Assembly (NCBI RefSeq): GCF_025631005.1
Contig: NZ_JAOTPL010000004.1
Coordinates: 124,001 to 188,000 of the forward strand
DNA length: 64,000 bases
Origin: Haoranjiania flava
GTDB taxonomy: Bacteria > Bacteroidota > Bacteroidia > Chitinophagales > Chitinophagaceae
Direction: 5' to 3'
Shown here: one piece after another, positions 10,001 to 18,130 of the stretch
Layout: each line of letters begins with the position of its first letter
Position numbering within the stretch: the stretch's first letter is position 1
Program-made: the position numbers and the translations under genes
Notes under the pieces: generated by a model
What the model was told of the DNA's origin: nothing
What the model saw: the letters and a program-made list of their open reading frames with translations, nothing else
Databases searched by the model: none

Positions 10001-10100
10001 TACGCCGGAATTTGGTGGAGATCCTACTTACTTTGGAGTAGATTGGGGCAATGGACCGGTTCCATTAGTGTTTACTGCAGGTTTAAATGTAACGTTTTAA
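7059..10100 (+). CDS. SusC/RagA-type TonB-dependent outer-membrane transporter (PUL 1)
   Basis: A 1013-residue outer-membrane transporter for glycan oligosaccharides. Order: signal peptide (1-20, ALLFAQ), CarboxypepD_reg-like Ig domain (about 22-105, GRVTDVETGNGIPGA), the conserved GSEVVVIGYG segment, plug domain (about 115-235, VDGVFNDNIDFINPNDIES), 22-stranded barrel to the C-terminus, ending in the BAM-type aromatic Phe (LNVTF). It is paired with susD1 19 nt downstream. Oddity: by hand count about 50% of bases 7081-7560 are G/C but only about 34% of 7561-8040, so the 5' plug-proximal part and the barrel seem to have different histories. Confidence 0.95.
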   Translation: MKRKHSILFLLFLLPALLFAQQTYRGRVTDVETGNGIPGAVVRASQANGTTTDTAGYFTIRAASGTMLEITSLGYDRSTFTLGNDTDISIQLMQSAAQAAGSEVVVIGYGVANRRDLTGSIVKISGEEIADKPNTNPVASLQGKVAGLSVTPYGTPGKAPDIRIRGTVSVGSIRPLYVVDGVFNDNIDFINPNDIESIEILKDPSSLAIFGVRGASGVIAVTTKRGKMGRVTVNFNTNYGVKKLVDKISVLTNADDFKMLYEEEKVNIGATTPFDYTPWTGNTDWINAVTQTGHFTQNNISVSAGSEKNKFYMGVGYQIDEGIIIREKMQKILLNLSDEYKLSNFLKVGFSVNGTRTYSPNDGTYVLENARRLAPIIEAGTFPYRMKIYGADSATYNLYYAVPSIQNTLANPLVARESNWDAYIGRENRLVGNVFAELSFLKDFTLRTAFYGDLSFVESRNYTPLTAEYDPVTQSGYLVNRVTAVSSEEARWSKYQQDYILSYSKRFSDHNLMATAGFTTYWLEETHQYGSVKQSQTGDPIPNDPRFWYLTNGFEDNATSQSSSYQRQTFTTSGLLRGIYNYRNKYYLNASLRRDVSSVIYNPKTRGQNFWAVGMAWEISKEDFMKNYTFINFLKLKGSIGVLGNQNSYGIDYPWFPTLASGNTAVFGNNVFPSYVKTYEVDPNLKWETVLGREFGLEFRFLDNKLSGEINYYDKETRDVLLFLWNGPKRTLGNFGSLTNRGWELSLSWNQRIKNDWTFSASANMTTFNNKVTKFGTFLPASESSPNQTEVGFPIGYFYGYVVEGIYQSYADKLASPKVVGYEYGPGDLKYKDLNGDGIINTEDRTMIGNPTPDFIYGISLSTQYKGFDLGIDFNGSYGAEVYRVWGRSELPYSRYNYSTDKLSRWHGEGTSNWTPRLGDKFAINRLPSTYGIEDGSYLRIRNVQLGYNFNPNTIQKVYIKSLRIFANVQNLKTFKQNTGYTPEFGGDPTYFGVDWGNGPVPLVFTAGLNVTF

Positions 10101-10119
10101 CAACTTTAAATTAATAATC

Positions 10120-11682
10120 ATGAATAATAACAAAATATTTATATGGAGCATACTTCTGATGTTGATACCATTTGTTATGGGAAATATCAGTTGTAAAAAA
10201 TTACTTGACCGTCAGCCGCTTAGAGCAACTATGGAAGATCTTAATCAGGGTGGATTGGAAGGTCAAATATATGGTTTATATGGTGGTATTCGCAATCCCG
10301 ATTTAGGTGGTGCTGCATGGGGGCACATACCTTGGTTAGCTATCCATAGTTTCAGAGATGATGATGCCATGAAGGGAAGTAGTGATGCTGATGGAGCTGA
10401 CTGGGCAGTGATTTATGACCAATATCAATATTCCAAAGATCATTGGAGTACTAATATTTATTATGAGCGTAAATATCAAATGATAGATGTTGCTAATGTA
10501 ATATTACAAACAGCCGATTCTTTAAAATTGACTGATCCTGCTTCTTTGATAAATATCGGCGAAGCAAGGTTTTTTAGAGCATTAGCCTACTTTGATCTTG
10601 TACGTACATATGGAGAAGTAAGAAAAGTAGATTTTCCCGTAAGAAATGCTGCTCAAGTCAACAGTTTAGCAAAATCTACAGTTCCGGAAATCTATGCGCT
10701 AATTGATGGAGACCTGCAATATTCCATCCAGCATTTGCCATTAAATTGGAATAACGCAGCAGGAATTAGTCGTTTTCCAGGAAGGCTAACGAGTGGCGCA
10801 GCGAAAACATTATATGCCAAAGCATTGCTTTATCGTCAACGATGGTCAGAAGCTCTCAGTTTATGTCAACAAATAATTGCATCGGGACAGTATGCTTTGG
10901 AATCAAATTATTCTAGAATTTTCCAGGATGCCGGTGAAAACGGACCGGAATCAATATTTGAGATACAAGCGTATAAGGGCCCTGGTGGTGTACCTGACCA
11001 ATACAGTTTGTTCGCTACTGCCCAAGGCGTGCGGGGTAGTGATGCATCCGGCTGGAATATGGGTTGGGGCTGGAATACGCCAACCCAAAACTTAGTTGAT
11101 TCATATGAGCAAAGCGATCCAAGAAAGCGAAGAACTATACTATTCTCTGGTCAAAGTGATGACCCTCAATATGGAGGTTATGGTCGAACACTCCCTCCTT
11201 ACCCTTCTGTACTTCCCCGTCCATATTGGAATAAAAAAGTATACGCTGACCCTGCTGTGCAGGCTGCCACCAACGATTTACACGGAAACGGAGGCTACAA
11301 TCAACGTATTTTACGTTATGCCGATGTTATTCTCATGGCGGCTGAGGCTGCTAATGAAACTGGCAACGGCGCAATGGCAGAAGAATATCTTGAAATGGTT
11401 CGTGCACGTGCCAGAGAAAGTCAGCCAGGTGTATTGCCTAAAATTACTTTTCAAAATCAGCTGCAAATGAGAACAGCCATTAAATATGAAAGAAGAATTG
11501 AATTTGCTATGGAAGGTGAAAGATTTTTTGACCTGGTGCGTTGGGGTGATGCTGTAACGGTGCTGGGGCCATTAGGGTATACTCATCGCAATAGATATTT
11601 ACCTTTGCCACAACCTATAATCGATCAGTCTGATAAAGTAAATGGAGTGCATGTTCTTAAACAAAATCCTGAGTATCCATAA
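10120..11682 (+). CDS. SusD/RagB-type glycan-binding lipoprotein (PUL 1)
   Basis: A 520-residue surface lipoprotein that forms the lid of the SusC transporter. Signal peptide with lipobox NISCKK (Cys near residue 25), TPR-like helices carrying GEARFFRALAYFDLVRTYG, the typical RILRYADVILMAAEAANE and YERRIEFAMEGERFFDLVRWG blocks, and the terminal LKQNPEYP. The length is normal. Codons are strikingly A/T-rich, like the following three genes. It is 19 nt after susC1 with no repeat between them, in contrast to the second susC/susD pair. Confidence 0.95.
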   Translation: MNNNKIFIWSILLMLIPFVMGNISCKKLLDRQPLRATMEDLNQGGLEGQIYGLYGGIRNPDLGGAAWGHIPWLAIHSFRDDDAMKGSSDADGADWAVIYDQYQYSKDHWSTNIYYERKYQMIDVANVILQTADSLKLTDPASLINIGEARFFRALAYFDLVRTYGEVRKVDFPVRNAAQVNSLAKSTVPEIYALIDGDLQYSIQHLPLNWNNAAGISRFPGRLTSGAAKTLYAKALLYRQRWSEALSLCQQIIASGQYALESNYSRIFQDAGENGPESIFEIQAYKGPGGVPDQYSLFATAQGVRGSDASGWNMGWGWNTPTQNLVDSYEQSDPRKRRTILFSGQSDDPQYGGYGRTLPPYPSVLPRPYWNKKVYADPAVQAATNDLHGNGGYNQRILRYADVILMAAEAANETGNGAMAEEYLEMVRARARESQPGVLPKITFQNQLQMRTAIKYERRIEFAMEGERFFDLVRWGDAVTVLGPLGYTHRNRYLPLPQPIIDQSDKVNGVHVLKQNPEYP

Positions 11683-11727
11683 TAAAAAGCTCGGATAATT
11701 TATTTATTACAATTAAAATGGAAAAAA

Positions 11728-12543
11728 ATGAAAAATCTTTATAAAATAGTTATTATAATAATGGCAGCAAGCTTATGGTCAGGCTGTCAAAAAATGGAAC
11801 GGCCGGCTTTAGGAGACTACCCGAAAGATGTAAGTGCTCCGGGAGGGCCTCTAAAATTTTATGTTGCATTTGACGGTATTACAAAAGATTCCTTGTTGAA
11901 TGCAGTAGATAGTATCATGGCAAATTTTCCTAGTACAAATCCTTTAAAAAGTATTGATGGTGTAAGTAGAAAAGCTGTTGAGGGAGAAAAAGGAAAATAT
12001 ATTAATTACGCTTCTACCAATGGCTTTGTCCATAGTTCAAGTTTTTCTATATCTCTATGGATTAAAACTAATATCATACCTGAAAAGGAATCTCTGTTTT
12101 TATTTAGTGTTCCCACAACAGTTGGCCACTGGTCTAACGCAACAATGTTCGCACTTATTGATCACAAGGGCGCAGGTACTACTGTAGATGGGGCTGTATT
12201 GAAGTTTTTTATTCTTGATAAAAAAGGTGAAAACTGGTTTGAATTTACTGGAAACGACAAAATACCAGGGCTGTTGAATAACGCCTGGCATCATCTTGTA
12301 TTTACTTATAATGAAACTAACTCCACATTTTCATTATACAAAGACGGAGTTTTATATAAAACAAGATTATGGAATAATCATGGTAAGCTTGAAATAAATT
12401 CAGATAAAGTTACGGGCCTAAGACTTTTAGGAAAAACTACCGACTGGGGTGAAGAATGGCAAGGTGGTATGGACCAGTTTAGGCTTTATGGTAAGGCATT
12501 GAGTGAGGAAGAAATAGCAGAACTATACAAAGGTAAGAAATAA
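11728..12543 (+). CDS. LamG/concanavalin-like lipoprotein, probable surface glycan-binding protein
   Basis: A 271-residue lipoprotein (lipobox WSGCQK, Cys about residue 20). Residues about 85-268 form a LamG-like jelly roll, seen in SFSISLWIKTN, NNAWHHLVFTYNET, TFSLYKDGVLYKT and the closing GGMDQFRLYGKALSEEEIAELY. There are no catalytic motifs, so it is likely an SGBP that captures the glycan for SusC1/D1. It is 45 nt after susD1 and 101 nt before a GH30 gene. Confidence 0.8.
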   Translation: MKNLYKIVIIIMAASLWSGCQKMERPALGDYPKDVSAPGGPLKFYVAFDGITKDSLLNAVDSIMANFPSTNPLKSIDGVSRKAVEGEKGKYINYASTNGFVHSSSFSISLWIKTNIIPEKESLFLFSVPTTVGHWSNATMFALIDHKGAGTTVDGAVLKFFILDKKGENWFEFTGNDKIPGLLNNAWHHLVFTYNETNSTFSLYKDGVLYKTRLWNNHGKLEINSDKVTGLRLLGKTTDWGEEWQGGMDQFRLYGKALSEEEIAELYKGKK

Positions 12544-12644
12544 TAAAAGTGTACTTTGTTATAATTTTTTGTTTGCTAACCAATATTCTAACGTAATTTA
12601 ACTTGACAGATAGAATTGATAAAAGGGTATATTAAATAATACAA

Positions 12645-14084
12645 ATGAAAAAGTCCTATTTATTCTTTAATATAGTAAGTATATTTATTTTGGGATTATC
12701 TGCGAAATGCAATAAGGAAGGCGGAGGAAATATAAATCCAACACCGTCACCTGCTACAGATCAAGCAACTATTTGGATTACAAAAGCGGATAAATCAGTG
12801 CTTTTTCAAAAACTTGATAAGCCTATTTTATTTACTACGTTAGTTAATAAGTTACCAACTATAGATGTTGACGATACTAAAACATATCAGTCTGTAGATG
12901 GTTTTGGCTACACCTTAACTGGAGGTAGTGCCATGCTTATTAATAAAATGAGCCCAACTGCAAAAAACCATCTACTTAAGGAACTATTTGACAATACAGG
13001 AACCAATATCGGTATAACCTACCTTCGCCTCAGTATGGGTGCGTCAGATCTCGATGAGAGAGTTTTTAGCTATAATGATTTGCCCGAAGGTGAAACAGAT
13101 ATAAATCAAAAAAAATTCAGTATAGCTCCCGATAAAGTGAATCTCATACCGGTTTTAAAAAGCATTTTGGCAATTAACCCAAATATAAAAATCATTGCAA
13201 CTCCGTGGAGTCCTCCTGCATGGATGAAAGATAATAATAGTAGTGTAGGCGGAAGCCTTAAACCTGAATATTACCATTCGTATGCTACTTATTTTGTCAA
13301 GTATATACAGGCAATGAAGTCAGAAGGAATCAATATTGATGCTGTAGCCCCGCAAAATGAACCTTTACATCCGGGTAACAATCCAAGCATGCTCATGACT
13401 GCAGAGCAACAGAGAGATTTTATTAAACATGCTTTAGGTCCAGTATTTAAATCAAACGGTATTGTTGCAAAAATTATTATTTACGATCATAATCTTGACA
13501 ATATTAATTATCCAACACTTATCTACGGCGATCCGGAGGCAACGAAATATGTTGATGGTGCTGCTTTCCACTTGTATGCAGGCAACGTTGAGGCCATGGG
13601 AACATTGTATCAAGCTTTTCCTAATAAGAATTTATATTTTACGGAGCAATGGACAGGTTCCACCGGTACTTTTGAAGGAGACCTCGTATGGCATATAAGA
13701 AATGTGATTATAGGAACTATGCGTAATCACAGCAAGATTGCCTTAGAGTGGAATCTGGCGAATGATCCTACTTACGGCCCGCATACCCCTGGTGGGTGTA
13801 CTCAATGTAAAGGTGCATTAACCATAAATAACTCTGAAATCACCAGAAATGTATCTTATTATATTATTGCGCACGCTTCAAAATTTGTGACACCCGGTTC
13901 ATTGCGTATACACAGTAATAATGCGGGAGCAATAATGAACGTTACTTTTCTTACTCCCGGAGATAAAAAAGTAATGATAGCTTTAAACGAAGGTAATACG
14001 CCGTACTCCTTCAATATAAAAGATAAAGGCAAATGGGCTCCGGTCACTATAGATGGTAAAACAGTGATGACAATCATTTGGTGA
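12645..14084 (+). CDS. GH30 family glycoside hydrolase (probable beta-1,6-glucanase or beta-glucosidase), copy 1
   Basis: A 479-residue exported enzyme, probably a lipoprotein (Cys in SAKCNKEGGGN about residue 22, an atypical lipobox with Lys before Cys). GH30 (beta/alpha)8 features: QSVDGFGYTLTGGSA, TYLRLSMGASD, the signature TPWSPPAWMKDN, the acid/base Glu in APQNEPLHPG, and the nucleophile Glu in LYFTEQWTG. The C-terminal beta-sandwich (about 395-479) is present. The family retains configuration; subfamily 3-like members act on beta-1,6-glucan, but the subfamily cannot be fixed by eye. A second GH30 follows 55 nt downstream. Confidence 0.9.
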   Translation: MKKSYLFFNIVSIFILGLSAKCNKEGGGNINPTPSPATDQATIWITKADKSVLFQKLDKPILFTTLVNKLPTIDVDDTKTYQSVDGFGYTLTGGSAMLINKMSPTAKNHLLKELFDNTGTNIGITYLRLSMGASDLDERVFSYNDLPEGETDINQKKFSIAPDKVNLIPVLKSILAINPNIKIIATPWSPPAWMKDNNSSVGGSLKPEYYHSYATYFVKYIQAMKSEGINIDAVAPQNEPLHPGNNPSMLMTAEQQRDFIKHALGPVFKSNGIVAKIIIYDHNLDNINYPTLIYGDPEATKYVDGAAFHLYAGNVEAMGTLYQAFPNKNLYFTEQWTGSTGTFEGDLVWHIRNVIIGTMRNHSKIALEWNLANDPTYGPHTPGGCTQCKGALTINNSEITRNVSYYIIAHASKFVTPGSLRIHSNNAGAIMNVTFLTPGDKKVMIALNEGNTPYSFNIKDKGKWAPVTIDGKTVMTIIW

Positions 14085-14108
14085 TAAATTATGTCATAAA
14101 TTATCACC
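14080..14108 (+). terminator. Stem-loop overlapping the stop codon of the first GH30 gene
   Basis: An 8-bp perfect stem (GGTGATAA at 14080-14087 with TTATCACC at 14101-14108) contains the TGA stop. There is no T-tract, so it is more likely an mRNA-stabilising or processing hairpin between the two GH30 genes than a strong terminator. Confidence 0.45.
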
Positions 14109-14139
14109 GCTGGGCAGCATCAAATATTAAAAAAATCAA

Positions 14140-15624
14140 ATGAAAAAATTTCTATACTTTACAATTTTAATTTTTATTCTACAAGCTTGTTCTGTTGCTA
14201 GTGTTAATAAAAAAATACATTACACCACAAAACCAAATTTTGACTTTAAATTAAATAAAAAAACGGCTAGTATATTTAGTACAGCTGAAACAACAACATA
14301 TCGTCTTACTAACACGCATAGTAATTTAATGTTCGGTGAAATGCAACAGCCAAAGGAGACAGATGTCTGTGTATTTATTGATCCCACAAAAACATTTCAA
14401 ACCTTCATAGGTATAGGAGGAGCTTTTACAGACGCATCGGCTGAAACCTACTATAAACTCCCTGAATCACAAAGACAAAGCTTGTTGAAAGCTTATTTCG
14501 ACACTACCGAGGGGATTGGCTATACATTAGGAAGAACCAATATGAATAGCTGTGATTTTTCAAGCTATAGCTATACATATGTCATGGATAATGATAAAGC
14601 ACTTAATACCTTTAATATTGACCAGGATAGAAAATACAAGATACCGTTAATAAAGGAAGCTATCCATGCTGCGGGCGGAAAACTCTTAATGTACATAAGC
14701 CCTTGGAGTCCTCCTGCATGGATGAAAGATAATAACAGTATGCTAAAAGGCGGAAGACTAAAAGAAGAGTTTTATCTTTCATGGGCTCAATATTATGTAA
14801 AATACATAAAAGAATTGGAAAATGAAAGTATACCTATATGGGGATTAAGCGTTCAAAATGAACCTATGGCCACACAAACCTGGGAAAGCTGTATCTATAC
14901 AGCAGAAGAGGAAGCCAAATTTATTAAAGAAGCTTTAGGGCCGGCACTGTATAAAGCAGGTATGCGCGAGAAAAAACTCATCATCTGGGACCACAATCGC
15001 GATCTTATTTATCAGCGTGCAAGTACTACATTAAAAGACCCGGAGGTGGCAAAATACGTATGGGGAATAGGCTTTCATTGGTATGAAACGTGGACGGGCA
15101 GTGAAATGATGTTTGACAACTTGCGCAGAACAGCAGAGGCATTTCCTGATAAGCATCTGATTTTTACTGAAGGTTGTAAAGAGAAGTTTTCTTTGGATAG
15201 TGTTAATAATTGGTCACTCGGCGAAAGATATGGCATGTCTATGATTAATGATTTTAATGCCGGAACTACAGCTTGGACTGATTGGAATATTTTATTAGAT
15301 GAAAAGGGGGGACCTAATCACGTAGGTAATTTTTGTTTTGCACCTGTGCATGCGAATACTCATTCAGGAAAGCTCATTTTTACAAATGCATATTATTATA
15401 TCGGCCATTTTTCAAAATTTATCAGGCCGGGCGCGAAAAGAGTCAGTGCTTCCACAAATCGTACCGATCTTTTAACTACAGCTTTTCTTAATACAGACGG
15501 CAAACTTGCTGTTGTAGTTATGAATCAAGGACTAAACTCCTACGCTTACAATTTATGGATAGAAGGCCAAGCTGCCAAAGTCCAGATTTTACCAAGGAGT
15601 ATTCAGACAGTACTTCTACAATAA
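14140..15624 (+). CDS. GH30 family glycoside hydrolase (probable beta-1,6-glucanase), copy 2
   Basis: A 494-residue lipoprotein (lipobox LQACSVAS). GH30 signatures: FIGIGGAFTDASAE, RTNMNSCDFS, SPWSPPAWMKDN, acid/base Glu in SVQNEPMATQTWE, nucleophile Glu in LIFTEGCKEK, then DWNILLDEKGGPNH and the C-terminal sandwich with IGHFSKFIRPGAKRV. The NEP and TEGC blocks resemble subfamilies that cleave beta-glucosyl linkages including beta-1,6-glucan. It is paralogous to the previous gene. The SPPAWMKDN block is almost identical in DNA between the two, which suggests duplication or gene conversion. Confidence 0.92.
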   Translation: MKKFLYFTILIFILQACSVASVNKKIHYTTKPNFDFKLNKKTASIFSTAETTTYRLTNTHSNLMFGEMQQPKETDVCVFIDPTKTFQTFIGIGGAFTDASAETYYKLPESQRQSLLKAYFDTTEGIGYTLGRTNMNSCDFSSYSYTYVMDNDKALNTFNIDQDRKYKIPLIKEAIHAAGGKLLMYISPWSPPAWMKDNNSMLKGGRLKEEFYLSWAQYYVKYIKELENESIPIWGLSVQNEPMATQTWESCIYTAEEEAKFIKEALGPALYKAGMREKKLIIWDHNRDLIYQRASTTLKDPEVAKYVWGIGFHWYETWTGSEMMFDNLRRTAEAFPDKHLIFTEGCKEKFSLDSVNNWSLGERYGMSMINDFNAGTTAWTDWNILLDEKGGPNHVGNFCFAPVHANTHSGKLIFTNAYYYIGHFSKFIRPGAKRVSASTNRTDLLTTAFLNTDGKLAVVVMNQGLNSYAYNLWIEGQAAKVQILPRSIQTVLLQ

Positions 15625-15677
15625 ATAGTAACGGTATTATTTATTGTTGTTTATTTACATATATCAACAGTCTCCTT

Positions 15678-17342
15678 ATGAGATATTATAAGTTTTCTTA
15701 TGTAATTCTTGCTTTTGTATTATTTTGTAGCGCCTGTAATAAATCGGGGACTGAGCCAGTAGTAAACCCTCCGCAACCAAAGATCACCAATCTGCTGAGC
15801 TATAAAGTGAACAGTACAACCTTTGATAATGATCTGAAAGGCGTATATGTGAAGCCTTCTATTGTATTGAAATTTTCACAGCCTGTAGCAGCATCATCTG
15901 TCAATGAAAATATAAGTTTGAAAGATGCTGCGGGTAATCATGTAAATTTTACTGCCACATTATCCGGAAATGACGATGAATTGGTGCTGCATACGTCTGC
16001 ATTAAATTATCTTACAAAATATACATTTAGTATTTCAAGAAATTTAAAAAATAAATCGGGCGGGCCACTTTCCACAGACTTCTGCAGAACATTTACCACC
16101 TCGATTGACTCTGCACGAAAATTTTCTAAAATTTCAGATGACGAATTGCTGACCAAAGTGCAGCAGCAAACTTTTAAGTACTTCTGGGATTTTGGCCATC
16201 CGGTTTCCGGTCTGGCAAGAGAAAGAAATACTTCGGGGGACCTTGTTACCAGCGGTGGCTCCGGCTTCGGGCTGATGGCAATGATTGTGGGTATAGAGAG
16301 AAATTTCATTACACGCAACGATGGATTGGAACGGCTGCAAAAAATTATTGCATTCTTAAAAAATAAAGCACAAACATTTCATGGCGCTTATCCGCACTGG
16401 TTCAACGGAAATACCGGAGAAACAATAGCTTTTAGCGCCAACGACAACGGAGCAGATTTGGTGGAAACGTCTTTTCTGATTCAGGGATTGATTGCCGTAA
16501 GAGAATATTTTAAAGAAAATGCACCGGCAGAAACAACGCTGCGCGCCGACATCAACGCCATATGCGACAGGGTGGAGTGGAACTGGTTCAGGCAAAATAA
16601 CCAGCAGGTGCTTTACTGGCATTGGAGCGCGGATAAAGGGTGGGCGATGAACCACAAAATCCAGGGTTGGAACGAATCACTGATCACCTATTTGCTGGCG
16701 GCATCTTCTAAAAACTTCAGCATTCCGAAAACTGTGTATGATGAAGGATGGGCAAGGAATGGTGGTATGCAAAACGGAAGAAGCTTTTATAATTATGTAC
16801 TTCCCTTGGGGGAAAACTTTGGCGGCCCATTATTCTTTTCGCATTATTCTTTCCTCGGGCTTAATCCAAAAAATCTCGTAGATAAATATGCAAACTATGC
16901 TACGCAGACAACCAATCATGCATTGATCAATTACAGCTATTGTGTTGAAAATCCTAAAAAGTTTTACGGCTACAGCGATTCGGTCTGGGGGCTTTCTGCC
17001 AGCGATATCAATGGCGGTTATACTGCCAGTTCGCCTGCCAATGACCGCGGATATATAGCGCCAACTGCTGCGCTGTCTTCATTTCCTTACACTCCCCAAC
17101 AGTCTATGGCTGCATTGCATTTTTATTATTACGTGCTGGGCGATAAGTTGTTTAAAGAATACGGTTTTGTGGATGCATTCTCCCTGCACGATCCCTGGTT
17201 TGCAGATTCATTTCTGGCCATAGACCAGGGGCCGATTATTGTGATGATAGAAAATTACCGCACAGGTTTATTATGGAATCTGTTTGGCAAAGCGCCCGAA
17301 GTGAATGCAGCGCTTGGCAAACTGGGGTTTGCAAATAAATAA
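15678..17342 (+). CDS. GH144-type endo-beta-1,2-glucanase family lipoprotein with N-terminal Ig-like domain
   Basis: I start at ATG 15678 because MRYYKFSYVILAF begins a signal peptide with lipobox FCSACNKS; an earlier in-frame ATG lies inside the preceding gene. The result has 554 residues. Order: lipoprotein signal, Big_5/Ig-like spacer (about 40-145), then the glycoamylase-like (alpha/alpha)6 domain of GH144 starting QQQTFKYFWDFGHPVSGLARER and ending IENYRTGLLWNLFGK. GH144 members are known to hydrolyse beta-1,2-glucan (C. pinensis) or release sophorose (Parabacteroides). The lipoprotein form with spacer suggests a surface-exposed endo-acting member. G+C content rises again at this gene compared with its upstream neighbours. 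Confidence 0.87.
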   Translation: MRYYKFSYVILAFVLFCSACNKSGTEPVVNPPQPKITNLLSYKVNSTTFDNDLKGVYVKPSIVLKFSQPVAASSVNENISLKDAAGNHVNFTATLSGNDDELVLHTSALNYLTKYTFSISRNLKNKSGGPLSTDFCRTFTTSIDSARKFSKISDDELLTKVQQQTFKYFWDFGHPVSGLARERNTSGDLVTSGGSGFGLMAMIVGIERNFITRNDGLERLQKIIAFLKNKAQTFHGAYPHWFNGNTGETIAFSANDNGADLVETSFLIQGLIAVREYFKENAPAETTLRADINAICDRVEWNWFRQNNQQVLYWHWSADKGWAMNHKIQGWNESLITYLLAASSKNFSIPKTVYDEGWARNGGMQNGRSFYNYVLPLGENFGGPLFFSHYSFLGLNPKNLVDKYANYATQTTNHALINYSYCVENPKKFYGYSDSVWGLSASDINGGYTASSPANDRGYIAPTAALSSFPYTPQQSMAALHFYYYVLGDKLFKEYGFVDAFSLHDPWFADSFLAIDQGPIIVMIENYRTGLLWNLFGKAPEVNAALGKLGFANK

Positions 17343-18130
17343 TTATAAAAACAAAGACACACATTTAGAAGGATGTTTTATAAATTTTTGACAGCTGTAG
17401 AATAACCAAAATTAGCCGTTCAATATATTTAGAAAGATATCCTCAACAACCCCAGTATCCCCATCGTGTTGATGCTCCGTATTGGAGACGGAGTGATCTA
17501 TTAACAGTATCAATGTCAAATATTATTTTCTGTAGATATGATTGTTGATAGTAAAGGAAATTGTTCAACACGAGAAAAGATTATTCAAATGCCTGGCTAT
17601 GTACCGGAACAGGCATTCCTAATACATATATGAATAAACAATAGTCAGCCAATTTCTGGTAATGCTATGTAAGGATATTTTTTTACGGAAGTATGATTGT
17701 ACCGTATGGCATATATATTTACAGCTGGGGAAACTAAACCTATCCTTTTCAATTAGCTGTGGATATTATTCGCTGAAAGAAATATCAGAGGGGTGCTGAT
17801 ATCGATTATATAAATAACAGAAGTCGTTTTTTTACGCGATTTGTTATATAAACAAGCAGGTAGAACCTCCTTAAAAGCTAAATTTTAGTGTATACAAGTT
17901 CATACGCATATAAAAACGCATATGTTATCTTACTATGAAATTCATACATGCTTAATTCACACAAATATATTATTATCACTTACTTATAAATAAATAATTA
18001 TTTGCTTGATGAGGCTGTGATGTAATAAAGAATAGAAAAAAATTATTCTGATGCATGTTTGATGTGGTAAAATGGCCCATACATAGGGGAAGTATTTTTT
18101 AGATTTGGAATTATTTTAAATTATATTTTT
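17343..18130. other. 788-nt A/T-rich gap without a convincing gene
   Basis: No open frame with coding character. It contains an imperfect hairpin CTCCGT/ACGGAG (17475-17493), a short ATCAG/CTGAT hairpin near 17790, and the doubled word ACGCATAT near 17910-17925. A 42-codon open stretch around 17500-17620 (with MIVDSKGNCSTREKI) lacks a clear start and may be a gene relic. The gap separates the two utilisation loci and holds the susC2 promoter at its right end. Confidence 0.5.
18100..18107 (+). promoter_or_regulatory. Bacteroidota -7 element TAGATTTG, susC2
   Basis: Exact TAnnTTTG match 23 nt before the susC2 ATG. No good -33 TTTG is seen. Confidence 0.4.
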
